The notes under the pieces were generated by a model. It worked only from the letters and a program-made list of their open reading frames with translations, was not told where the DNA came from and searched no databases. From PALSA-607 sp963825425 (GTDB taxonomy: Bacteria; Actinomycetota; Actinomycetes; Acidothermales; Acidothermaceae): DNA of 64,000 nt. The stretch is from NCBI GenBank assembly GCA_963825425.1, contig CAWGTF010000010.1:310001-374000 (forward strand), in the 5' to 3' direction. This document shows positions 53,454 through 61,443 of the stretch, piece after piece. Each line of letters begins with the position of its first letter. Position 1 is the stretch's first letter. Both the position numbers and the translations under genes were made by a program.

Positions 53454-54446
53454 CTAGTCCTGTCTGGCACTAGCTTCTGGGTACCCGATCGCTGGCGTCG
53501 ACACATCGTCGAGCGCACTGCGAATCTCGTCCGGCAAGACCACGTCGGCTTCGGCGAGAATGCCGAGCAGCTGGGCGTTCGTCCGCGCTCCGACGATCGC
53601 GGCTGCCACCCCCGGCCGGTCACGCACCCATCCCAACGCCACTGCTAACGGCGAGACACCGAGGCCTTCGGCGGCCGTGCACACCGACTGCACGATGCCG
53701 GACTGAGACTCCGCGAGGTAGGGCTCGACGAAGCTGGCCAGGTGGTCACTCGCCGCCCGCGAGTCCGCAGGTATCCCGGTCCGGTACTTCCCGGTGAGCA
53801 CACCACGCCCGAGTGGCGACCACGCCAAGAGCGACAGGCCGGCGTCCAGAGCCGCTGGGACCACTTCACGCTCGACGCCGCGCTCGAGCAGTGAGTACTC
53901 GACCTGTGTCGACGCGAGCGGCACGCGACCCGGCCACCAGCTTTGCCAGCTCGCTGCCTTCGCGGTTTGCCAGCCGCTGTAGTTCGACACACCGGCATAG
54001 CGGGCGCGCCCCGACACGACGGCGAAGTCGAGCGCCGACAACGTTTCATCGAGCGGCGTCGACGAGTCCCAGCCCTGAAGTTGCCAGAGGTCGACGTGGT
54101 CGACGCCGAGCCGGTCGAGGGAGTCATCGAGTGCCTGCAGCAGGTGGCGGCGCGACATGTCGCGGCGCCGACCGTCGGGGCGAGCTGCAGGCAACAGACC
54201 GCCGGCCTTGCTCGCAACCACGACGTCGCTTCGATCGACGACCTTCGTCAGCAACATGCCTAACACGCGCTCGCTGTCGCCGGCGGCGTACGTGTCGGCG
54301 GTGTCGACGAGCGAGCCGCCCGCGTCGACGAATGCCTTCAGCTGGTCCGACGCCTCGTGCTCGTCGGTGTCGCGTCCCCACATCGCCGTACCGAGGCCGA
54401 TGCACGAGACCGTCAGCCCCGTCGTCCCGAGGCGCCGTTGCTCCAT
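53454..54446 (-). CDS. Aldo/keto reductase
   Basis: 330 residues of the AKR barrel. It starts MEQRRLGTTGLTVSCIGLGT, with the catalytic Asp/Tyr in DTADTYAAGDSERVLG, Lys in VVASKAGG, and DLWQLQGWD. The cofactor end includes IVGARTNAQL. The usual catalytic His region reads LWQLQGW, with Gln in place of His, as seen in several sugar-type AKRs. ATG 54446 fits the family; a longer upstream frame overlaps the permease gene. Confidence 0.88.
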   Translation of the reverse strand: MEQRRLGTTGLTVSCIGLGTAMWGRDTDEHEASDQLKAFVDAGGSLVDTADTYAAGDSERVLGMLLTKVVDRSDVVVASKAGGLLPAARPDGRRRDMSRRHLLQALDDSLDRLGVDHVDLWQLQGWDSSTPLDETLSALDFAVVSGRARYAGVSNYSGWQTAKAASWQSWWPGRVPLASTQVEYSLLERGVEREVVPAALDAGLSLLAWSPLGRGVLTGKYRTGIPADSRAASDHLASFVEPYLAESQSGIVQSVCTAAEGLGVSPLAVALGWVRDRPGVAAAIVGARTNAQLLGILAEADVVLPDEIRSALDDVSTPAIGYPEASARQD

Positions 54447-54466
54447 GGCAGCACCGTATCGGGCGA

Positions 54467-55288
54467 TCATGCGTCGCGACGGCCAAGGAGGTAGAGCGCG
54501 CCGATGAGGATCACCGAGCCGTACAGAGTCAGCACCCCGAGGCCTTGCCACGGCCCGAGCATGTCGTGGACGCGGTGCGTATTGAGGATCTGCGTGCCGG
54601 CATTGGCCGGTGCGAACTTGATCGCGTCGGCGCGCCACGAGTTCGGCAGCAGGTCGATCAGAGCCGAGGGCAAAAATAGCACGCCGAAGAAGCTCGCCAG
54701 GGCGCCCGCCGTTCGACGCACGAGGGTGCCGAGAGCGAACGCGAGCAGCCCGACCGACGCGAGGTACAGACCGCCGCCGACGACGACACGCAGCACACCC
54801 GGATCCGACAGTGACGCGCCCGCGTGCTTGGCATGCAGGATGGCCTGCCCGATGCCGAACGTCGTGAACGACAGGATTTCACCGACGATCACCATCGCGA
54901 CGAGATACACCAGCCCCTTGAGGGCGATGACGACACGGCGTTGCGGGACGGCGGTCAGCGTGGTTCGGATCATGCCGGTGGCGTACTCACCGGTAATCGT
55001 CAGTACGCCGAGTGCGCCGAGGGCGATCTGTGCAACGTAGAGGCCCTGCAGGATGAAGTTGGCGGCGTCGAATCCTTCGAGGTTCTTGGGGTCGAAGTTG
55101 TGGACATATTCGATTGCGCCCAGCACGGCGATGCCAATGGTCGCGAGTGCGGCAGCAATCGCCGTCCAGTAGGTCGACCGCACTGTGCGCAGCTTCGTCC
55201 ACTCCGAACGCACCACGTTCGTCAACCCGATCGTGCGCACCGGGTAGGCGTGAAGCGATTCGGAGGCAGCGGTCGCAGTGGCCGTCAT
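54467..55288 (-). CDS. ABC transporter permease
   Basis: 273 residues with six hydrophobic segments. RSEWTKLRTVRSTYW at the N-terminus, then LTITGEYATGMIRTTLTAVPQR, marks the actinobacterial ABC-2 permease type that pairs with BcrA-like ATPases. ATG 55288 overlaps the ATPase stop. The substrate is unknown. Confidence 0.88.
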   Translation of the reverse strand: MTATATAASESLHAYPVRTIGLTNVVRSEWTKLRTVRSTYWTAIAAALATIGIAVLGAIEYVHNFDPKNLEGFDAANFILQGLYVAQIALGALGVLTITGEYATGMIRTTLTAVPQRRVVIALKGLVYLVAMVIVGEILSFTTFGIGQAILHAKHAGASLSDPGVLRVVVGGGLYLASVGLLAFALGTLVRRTAGALASFFGVLFLPSALIDLLPNSWRADAIKFAPANAGTQILNTHRVHDMLGPWQGLGVLTLYGSVILIGALYLLGRRDA

Positions 55289-56211
55289 GACGCGCGTCCG
55301 ACAGCCGTCGTCGCCTCGGTGCGGAAATCGACGCTGTCCCTGGTCAGTTCCATGAACGCTTCCTCCAACGACGCCGAGCGCGGGGTCAACTCGTGCAAAA
55401 TGACGTGATCCAGTGCCGCTAGTTCGCCGACGGCCGCGCAATCGAGACCGGTCACTCGCAATGTGTCGACTGCGGTATCGACTACCGCACCCGCAGCTCG
55501 CAGTCGTGCCGCAAGTCCGTCGACGTCGGGCGTGCGAACATGCACATAACCCTGCGAGCTGCGCGCGATCAGATCGGTCGTACTCGAGTCGGCGATCAGC
55601 CGGCCGCGACCAATGACGACGAGGTGGTCGGCGGTCAACGCCATCTCGCTCATCAGGTGACTCGACACGAAGACCGTCCGACCCTGCGCCGCAAGACTGC
55701 GAAGCAAGGTGCGGATCCACAAGATGCCCTCGGGGTCCAGGCCGTTGATCGGCTCGTCGAACATCAACACCTGCGGGTCGCCGAGCAACGCGGTGGCGAT
55801 CCCGAGCCGTTGTCCCATGCCGAGTGAGTAAGTGCGAGCCCGCTTCTCGCCCACCGCGTCCAGACCCACGAGGTCAAGGCATTCGCCGACGCGCCGCCGC
55901 GAGATTCCGTTGCTCTGGGCCACGCACAGGAGATGGTTGTAAGCGCTGCGACCGCCATGCATGGCCTTGGCGTCCAGTAGTGCGCCTACTTCGTGTAGCG
56001 GACGGCGAATTGCACCGTACGGGCGGCCATTGACCGTCGTCCCGCCCTTGGACGGGTGGTCGAGCCCCAAGATCATCCGCATCGTGGTCGACTTGCCGGA
56101 CCCGTTCGGTCCGAGGAAGCCGGTGACCAGGCCAGGCCGGACCGAGAACGTCAGATGGTCGACCGCCACTGTCGAGCCGAAGTGCTTGCTGAGATCGCGA
56201 ACCTCGATCAC
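55285..56211 (-). CDS. ABC transporter ATP-binding protein (BcrA-like)
   Basis: About 308 residues. Walker A is GPNGSGKSTT, the signature YSLGMGQRLGIATALL and Walker B VLMFDEPINGLDPEG, the INGLDPEG form being typical of the BcrA group. The C-terminal ASLEEAFMELT closes the domain. GTG 56211 with AGGA upstream is preferred; an open frame further upstream lacks homology. It is the first gene of a two-gene exporter operon. Confidence 0.88.
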   Translation of the reverse strand: MIEVRDLSKHFGSTVAVDHLTFSVRPGLVTGFLGPNGSGKSTTMRMILGLDHPSKGGTTVNGRPYGAIRRPLHEVGALLDAKAMHGGRSAYNHLLCVAQSNGISRRRVGECLDLVGLDAVGEKRARTYSLGMGQRLGIATALLGDPQVLMFDEPINGLDPEGILWIRTLLRSLAAQGRTVFVSSHLMSEMALTADHLVVIGRGRLIADSSTTDLIARSSQGYVHVRTPDVDGLAARLRAAGAVVDTAVDTLRVTGLDCAAVGELAALDHVILHELTPRSASLEEAFMELTRDSVDFRTEATTAVGRAS

Positions 56212-56405
56212 GGGTCCTGCTTTCGTTTCGGGGCACCACCGACCCGTCTCACGATGCTGGCTGCGGCGTCGCCGAGCAATCGGGAAGATCCCTGGCCAGA
56301 CCCTGAGGTGACCCCGTGGTGCCGCGTAGGTTGCGACCCGCCGCCTCGATACACTCGGCCGCGTCGAGCTCATCGGATCCGGTTGCGGTCCAGGCAGGAG
56401 TTGCG

Positions 56406-56642
56406 GTGTCTGCGAAGTCGAGAACCGACCGGCCGCTCTCGCATGCGCAGTTCGTGGCCCTCGTCGTCGTCCTGACGATCTCCGGAGTGCTGGCGCTCGT
56501 CACGCTGTCCCAGGTGGCCGGCCCGCACGGAAAGTGCCCGAACGAGACGCAAGTTTGGCGGCCAGCTGCCTCGAGCTGCTTCGCCGCCTACACCAACAAG
56601 CTCGAGCCCGGCGTCGTCGGCCACCCAGCGTCGACCAGCTGA
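56406..56642 (+). CDS. Small single-span membrane protein, unknown
   Basis: 78 residues from GTG 56406, behind an AGGAG site. The hydrophobic segment FVALVVVLTISGVLALVTL (about residues 15-34) is followed by a short outside tail with two Cys (KCPNETQVW and SSCFAAY), which could form a disulfide. GTG 56316 upstream in frame is possible. It is not recognised as a known family. Confidence 0.55.
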   Translation: MSAKSRTDRPLSHAQFVALVVVLTISGVLALVTLSQVAGPHGKCPNETQVWRPAASSCFAAYTNKLEPGVVGHPASTS

Positions 56643-56658
56643 CCCATAGGGTCACGTT

Positions 56659-57360
56659 GTGACCACCGTTTTGCTCGTCCGCCACGGCCTCACCGCGTTG
56701 ACCGGTCCGGTGCTTGCCGGTCGGACTCCTGGTGTCGATCTTGACGATCGCGGTCGCGCCCAGGCCGCCGCCGTCGCGCAGCGGCTTGCCGGCGTCGCCG
56801 TCCAGGCAGTCGTGAGTAGCCCGTTGGAACGTTGCGTGCAGACCGCCGAGTTCATCGCGAAGGAACGCGATCTCACCGTCGAGACTGACCCGCGACTGAT
56901 CGAGTGCGGCTACGGCGACTGGACCGGCCAGGAGATCAACAAGCTGGCCAAGGACCCACTCTGGAAGGTCGTGCAGGCACATCCGAGCGCCGTGACGTTC
57001 CCGGGCGAGGGTGGCGAGGCGATGCGCGACGCGCAGGTCCGCGCGGTTGACGCAGTGCGTTCGTGGAACGCGCAGCTGGGCTCCGATGCGATCTGGGTCG
57101 CCTGCTCGCACGCCGACATCATCAAGGCCGTGGTCGCCGACGCCCTCGGCATGCACCTCGATACGTTCCAGCGAATAGTGATTGATCCGTGCTCGATCAC
57201 CGTCATCAGCTACACGTCACTGCGGCCGTTCGTCGTGCGCGTGAACGACACCGGAACCGATCTCGCCACACTGCTCAAGCCGCCTGCGAAGGGCCGCAGG
57301 AGCCGCGCGAAGGCGGCCACTAGCGATGCCGTGGTCGGCGGCGGAGCAGGCGCCAAATAG
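56659..57360 (+). CDS. Histidine phosphatase family protein (MSMEG_4193-type)
   Basis: 233 residues. The phosphatase motif is LVRHGLTALTG, with SSPLERCVQTA and the second His in CSHADIIKAVVAD. This is the actinobacterial 'putative phosphomutase' that sits before DUF3090 and SCO1664-type genes, as here. GTG 56659. The natural substrate is unknown. Confidence 0.88.
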   Translation: MTTVLLVRHGLTALTGPVLAGRTPGVDLDDRGRAQAAAVAQRLAGVAVQAVVSSPLERCVQTAEFIAKERDLTVETDPRLIECGYGDWTGQEINKLAKDPLWKVVQAHPSAVTFPGEGGEAMRDAQVRAVDAVRSWNAQLGSDAIWVACSHADIIKAVVADALGMHLDTFQRIVIDPCSITVISYTSLRPFVVRVNDTGTDLATLLKPPAKGRRSRAKAATSDAVVGGGAGAK

Positions 57361-57370
57361 GCTCGTCGTC

Positions 57371-57967
57371 ATGCCCCGTCACATCTTTCTGTACGACCCA
57401 CCGGATCGCCTGGTGATTGGTACCGTCGGGCAGCCCGGCGAGCGGACCTTTTTCATGCAGGCACGCAGCGCGAATCAGCTGACCAGCGTGGTGCTGGAGA
57501 AGGCGCAGGTCGCCGCGCTTGCGGAGCGGCTCGACCAGCTTCTCGACGAGGTATTGCGTGCATCGGGCGGGACGTCGTCGGTGCCCGCAGTCGCGCCCCT
57601 CGAACTCAACGACACGCTGCCACTCGACCAGCCGATCGTGGAGGAGTTTCGGGTCGGTGCTCTCGGTCTCGGCTGGGATCCCGAAACAGAGCGGGTGATC
57701 GTTGAGGCGCTGGCCATCAGCGACACCGCGGGCGACGACACCGACGACGACAGTGATGATTCAACTGACCCTGCTTTGCTCAGTGACGATGCCGCCGAAG
57801 GTCCGGATTTGCTGCGGGTGCGCATCACCGGCGGCGTCGCGCGCGCGTTCACGAAGCGGGCGCTGGCGATTGTCGCGGCGGGTCGGCCGCCCTGCCAGTT
57901 CTGCGGTCAGCCGCTTGATCCCGAAAGTCACGTGTGCGCGCGGTCCAACGGCCATCATCCGCACTGA
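57371..57967 (+). CDS. DUF3090 family protein
   Basis: 198 residues starting MPRHIFLYDPPDRLVIGTVG. It contains GERTFFMQA and an acidic insert (DTDDDSDDSTD). The C-terminal zinc-ribbon-like part has CQFCGQPLDPESHVCAR. DUF3090 is fixed in this gene order in actinobacteria; the function is unknown. ATG 57371 matches family starts. The next gene follows after 10 bp. Confidence 0.9.
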   Translation: MPRHIFLYDPPDRLVIGTVGQPGERTFFMQARSANQLTSVVLEKAQVAALAERLDQLLDEVLRASGGTSSVPAVAPLELNDTLPLDQPIVEEFRVGALGLGWDPETERVIVEALAISDTAGDDTDDDSDDSTDPALLSDDAAEGPDLLRVRITGGVARAFTKRALAIVAAGRPPCQFCGQPLDPESHVCARSNGHHPH

Positions 57968-57977
57968 CGGGATCGCT

Positions 57978-58709
57978 GTGACCGAGCAGAGTTTTGAGCT
58001 CAGCGCCGCCGAGGTGCGGACCGTGCTGACCGAGGGCGATCTCGCCATCGAAGGCAGGCTCATTGACGCGTCGAACACGACGCTGTACGCCGTGGTCACG
58101 CACAGCGCGGTCTCGCTTACCTGCGTCTACAAGCCGATCGCCGGCGAGCGCCCGCTGTGGGATTTCCCGGACGGCACGCTGGCGGGGCGCGAGGTCGGGG
58201 CGTACCTCGTATCCGAGGCAACCGGGTGGGATGTCGTGCCGCCGACGGTCCTGCGCGACGGACCGCTTGGTCCCGGTGCATGCCAACTCTGGATAGACGT
58301 CGACGAGGAAGCCGACGTGATGGCGTTGCTGCACAGCAACCACCCGGGGCTGCGCCGGATGGCGGTGTTTGACGCGGTGGTCAACAACGCCGATCGCAAG
58401 GGTGGTCACCTGTTGCCGACGCCCGGTGGCCACATCTACGGGGTCGACCACGGTGTGTGCTTTTCCGCTGAAGACAAGCTACGGACCGTGTTGTGGCAGT
58501 GGCGCGGCACTGCGCTGCCCGATGACGCGCTCGACACCTTGGCGGCGCTGCGCATCGACCTTGCCAGCGATCTCGGCGCCCAACTGAAGGAACTCATCAC
58601 GTCGCGCGAAGTCAGCGCGATCAGGCGTCGGGTCGATCGCTTGCTGCGCGAAGGTCTGTTCCCGATGCCCGGCGACGGTTGGCCCGCGGTCCCGTGGCCG
58701 CCGTTCTAG
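57978..58709 (+). CDS. SCO1664 family protein (PI3/4-kinase-like fold)
   Basis: 243 residues. YKPIAGERPLWDFPDGTLAGREVGAYL, WDVVPPTVLRDGP and NNADRKGGHLL then YGVDHGVCF are kinase-like motifs: a Lys, a catalytic N-N-A-D-R-K-G-G-H loop and a D-H-G metal site. Possibly a small-molecule or lipid kinase, but this is unproven. GTG 57978. Confidence 0.88.
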   Translation: MTEQSFELSAAEVRTVLTEGDLAIEGRLIDASNTTLYAVVTHSAVSLTCVYKPIAGERPLWDFPDGTLAGREVGAYLVSEATGWDVVPPTVLRDGPLGPGACQLWIDVDEEADVMALLHSNHPGLRRMAVFDAVVNNADRKGGHLLPTPGGHIYGVDHGVCFSAEDKLRTVLWQWRGTALPDDALDTLAALRIDLASDLGAQLKELITSREVSAIRRRVDRLLREGLFPMPGDGWPAVPWPPF

Positions 58710-58732
58710 CCGTGGCTGACTAGAGTTCCGGC

Positions 58733-59968
58733 ATGCAGCCGTGGCCAGCACCGCAGCCATCGACGTCCCTCGCCGCACTTCCCGGCGAGGGACGGCTACC
58801 CAGGGTCTGGGACACCGCGACGCAGTCCACGATGACCGTCGGGACGGCAGCTGGCGCCTCGATCTATGTCTGCGGGATCACGCCCTACGACGCGACTCAT
58901 CTGGGTCACGCGGCCACCTATGTCGGATTCGACCTGCTCAACCGGGCGTGGCGCGACGCCGGCGTCGAGGTCAACTACGTGCAGAACGTGACCGATGTCG
59001 ACGATCCGCTGCTCGAACGCGCGGCTGCGACCGGCGAGACGTGGCAGAACCTCGCCGCCCGTGAGATCGCGCTCTTCCACACCGATATGACGGCCTTGCG
59101 AGTGCTGCCGCCACGGCACTACGTCGGCGTCGTCGAATCGATCCCGGGCGTGGTCGCGGTTATCCAGAAACTGCAGGCGGACGGCGCCGCCTACGACGTC
59201 GACGGCGACCTGTATTTCACAGTGGGTTCCGCTGACGATTTCGGCTCGGTCTCGCATGACGACCGCGCGACCATGCTCGCGCTCTTCGCAGAACGGGGCG
59301 GTGATCCCGAACGGCCGGGCAAGCGCGACCCGCTCGATTCGCTGCTGTGGCGGGCGGAACGACCGGGCGAGCCGGCGTGGGACACCGCGATCGGACGTGG
59401 CCGCCCCGGCTGGCACGTCGAATGCACCGCGATCGCGCTGGAGTACCTCGACCCGCCCTTCGACGTCCAGGGTGGTGGCCGCGACCTGGTGTTCCCGCAT
59501 CACGAAACGTGCGCGGCCCAGGGCTCGGTGCTGACCGGCGGACCATTTGCACGCAGCTACGTGCACGCCGGCATGGTCGGCTACGAGGGTGCGAAAATGT
59601 CGAAGTCGCGAGGCAACCTGGTCTTCGTCTCGAAGCTGCTCGGTGCCGGCGTCGACCCGATGGCGATCCGGCTGGCCTTGCTCGCACATCACTACCGCAG
59701 CGACTGGGAGTACACGCAGGCCGACCTCGACTCGGCCGTAGCCCGCGTCGCGACTTGGCGCGCAGCGACCGCCGCGTCCGCAGCGCCCCCGGCTGATGGA
59801 CTTCTCGCTGCAGTTCGCGAGCGCCTTGGTGACGACCTCGACGCCCCTGGCGCGCTGGCCGCCATCGACGAATGGGCCGCATCAGCACTCGGCGCTGGCG
59901 GGGGAGATCCTGCTGCGCCGGAGCTGGTGCGCGCGGTTGCCGACCTGCTGCTCGGGATCGCGCTGTAG
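58733..59968 (+). CDS. mshC: Cysteine--mycothiol precursor ligase
   Basis: 411 residues, related to cysteinyl-tRNA synthetase without its anticodon domain. YVCGITPYDATHLGHA contains the zinc Cys and the HIGH-like motif; KMSKSRGNLVF is the KMSKS loop (about residue 287). It joins cysteine to GlcN-Ins in mycothiol synthesis. The N-terminus (MQPWPAPQP) fits the family. A perfect 11-bp hairpin lies at codons 11-20. The 3' end is followed closely by trmL. Confidence 0.93.
   Translation: MQPWPAPQPSTSLAALPGEGRLPRVWDTATQSTMTVGTAAGASIYVCGITPYDATHLGHAATYVGFDLLNRAWRDAGVEVNYVQNVTDVDDPLLERAAATGETWQNLAAREIALFHTDMTALRVLPPRHYVGVVESIPGVVAVIQKLQADGAAYDVDGDLYFTVGSADDFGSVSHDDRATMLALFAERGGDPERPGKRDPLDSLLWRAERPGEPAWDTAIGRGRPGWHVECTAIALEYLDPPFDVQGGGRDLVFPHHETCAAQGSVLTGGPFARSYVHAGMVGYEGAKMSKSRGNLVFVSKLLGAGVDPMAIRLALLAHHYRSDWEYTQADLDSAVARVATWRAATAASAAPPADGLLAAVRERLGDDLDAPGALAAIDEWAASALGAGGGDPAAPELVRAVADLLLGIAL
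58765..58793 (+). other. Strong hairpin in the 5' coding part of mshC
   Basis: GTCCCTCGCCG and CGGCGAGGGAC form a perfect 11-bp stem around a 7-nt loop, starting 32 bases after the start codon. It could slow translation or mark an RNA control element. Confidence 0.55.
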
Positions 59969-59979
59969 GCGCGTTGCCG

Positions 59980-60444
59980 GTGTTTCGAATCGCGTTCGTC
60001 GAGCCACAGATCCCGCCGAATACCGGAAATGCGATCCGGATGGTCGCCGCAACGGGCTGCGAGCTTCATCTCATTGAACCCCTCGGGTTCGACCTCAGCG
60101 ACGCCAAGCTGCGCCGCGCTGGCCTTGACTACCACGACCTGGCAACGGTTCGGGTGCATGCCGATCTGGCATCTGCGTGGCTCGCCCTCATGCCCGCTCG
60201 GGTGTTCGCCTTTACGTCGAGGGCGACCGATTCGTTCGCCGATATCGCCTACCAGCCTGGCGACGTCTTGCTCTTCGGGCCGGAACCGGACGGGCTGTCA
60301 GAGCAAGTTCTCGCCGATCCGCACATCACCCAGTGGGTCCGCATCCCGATGCTGGCTGGGCGCCGCTCCCTGAACCTGTCGAACGCGGCCGCTGTCGCGG
60401 CCTACGAAGCGTGGCGGCAGCACGGTTTCGCCGGGAGCACTTAA
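59980..60444 (+). CDS. trmL: tRNA (cytidine(34)-2'-O)-methyltransferase
   Basis: 154 residues of the SPOUT fold. FRIAFVEPQIPPNTGNAIRM is the N-terminal motif, FGPEPDGLSEQVL and SLNLSNAAAVAAYEAWRQ form the knot that binds SAM. It methylates the wobble base of tRNA-Leu isoacceptors. GTG 59980 is the best start, 11 bp after mshC. It converges with the PAC2 gene with a 4-bp overlap. Confidence 0.88.
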   Translation: MFRIAFVEPQIPPNTGNAIRMVAATGCELHLIEPLGFDLSDAKLRRAGLDYHDLATVRVHADLASAWLALMPARVFAFTSRATDSFADIAYQPGDVLLFGPEPDGLSEQVLADPHITQWVRIPMLAGRRSLNLSNAAAVAAYEAWRQHGFAGST

Positions 60445-61292
60445 GCCGAGCCGTCGCGGCGGTGTCGTAGATAGCGCTCGAACTCGCGGGCGATCGCCTC
60501 ACCGCTCGCCTCGGGCAGCTCCGCTTCGTCCTTTTGCCGCTCAAGGGTTCGCACGTACTCCGCGACCTCGGAGTCCTCTTCGGCCAGCTGATCGACGCCG
60601 CGTTCCCACGCCTCTGACATTTCGGCCAGGTCACCGTACGGAATCGTGGTCTCGAGGACGTCTTCGAGGTTGCGCAGCAGGGCGAGGGTGGCTTTCGGGC
60701 ACGGTGCCTGGGCAACGTAGTGCGGCACGGCTGCCCAGAGCGAGACCGCGGGTAGCCCGGCCTGGATGCATGCGTCGTTGAAGACACCGACGATCCCGGT
60801 TGGCCCCTCATAGCGTGACTGCTCGAGGCCAAGGCGTCGGGCGGTCTCCCCGTCGACGGCAGTGCCGGTGACCGGCACCGGTCGGCTGTGTGGGGAGTCC
60901 GACAGCAGGGCGCCGAGGTTGACGACCTCCTCGACGCCGAGCCCGATCGCCGCCTCGATGATCTCGCCGCAAAATGACCGCCACCGCATGTTCGGCTCCA
61001 GGCCGCGAACCAGCACGATGTCGCGCCGGCCCGGCACCGAGCCGGCAAGGGAGAGCCGCGTCGTGGGCCACGAAACTCGCCGGCTCACGCCGTCGACAAG
61101 CGACACGGTCGGCCGGTTGACCTGGAAGTCGTAGTAGTCCTCGGGGTCGAGCGCGCCAAGCGGCTTTGCGTCCCAGCCGGACTCGAGGGCCTCGATCGCA
61201 TCGGTCGCGGAGTCGGCGGCGTCGTTCCAGCCCTCGAACGCGGTGACCATGACCGGCCGACTGAGCTTAGGGACACCGGAAAGCTCGATCAT
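60441..61292 (-). CDS. PAC2 family protein
   Basis: 283 residues. The start VPKLSRPVMVTAFEGWNDA and the central VVNLGALLSDSPHSRPVPVTG, VPHYVAQ and CPKATLALLRNLED are hallmarks of the actinobacterial PAC2 (proteasome assembly chaperone-like) proteins. The C-terminus is acidic and helical (PEASGEAIAREFERYLRHR). The role in actinobacteria is unknown. Confidence 0.92.
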   Translation of the reverse strand: MIELSGVPKLSRPVMVTAFEGWNDAADSATDAIEALESGWDAKPLGALDPEDYYDFQVNRPTVSLVDGVSRRVSWPTTRLSLAGSVPGRRDIVLVRGLEPNMRWRSFCGEIIEAAIGLGVEEVVNLGALLSDSPHSRPVPVTGTAVDGETARRLGLEQSRYEGPTGIVGVFNDACIQAGLPAVSLWAAVPHYVAQAPCPKATLALLRNLEDVLETTIPYGDLAEMSEAWERGVDQLAEEDSEVAEYVRTLERQKDEAELPEASGEAIAREFERYLRHRRDGSA

Positions 61293-61443
61293 CCCGGCCT
61301 CCCTTCCTGCGCCCCGCGTGACCCGCTCGGCCGCGTCTTCCGCTCGGCCAGCCTACGCGGGGGTTGCCCGTCCCGGATCGAGCATCGCGCGCCCGGAGGC
61401 TAATGCATCGAGGCGCGCGCGTGCGCACGGTACCGTTGATCGA

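Noticed and set aside
61293..61443. Possible cobalamin riboswitch before metH
   Set aside because: No B12-box-like sequence or fitting hairpins seen in the 150 bp upstream; the region seems an ordinary divergent promoter.
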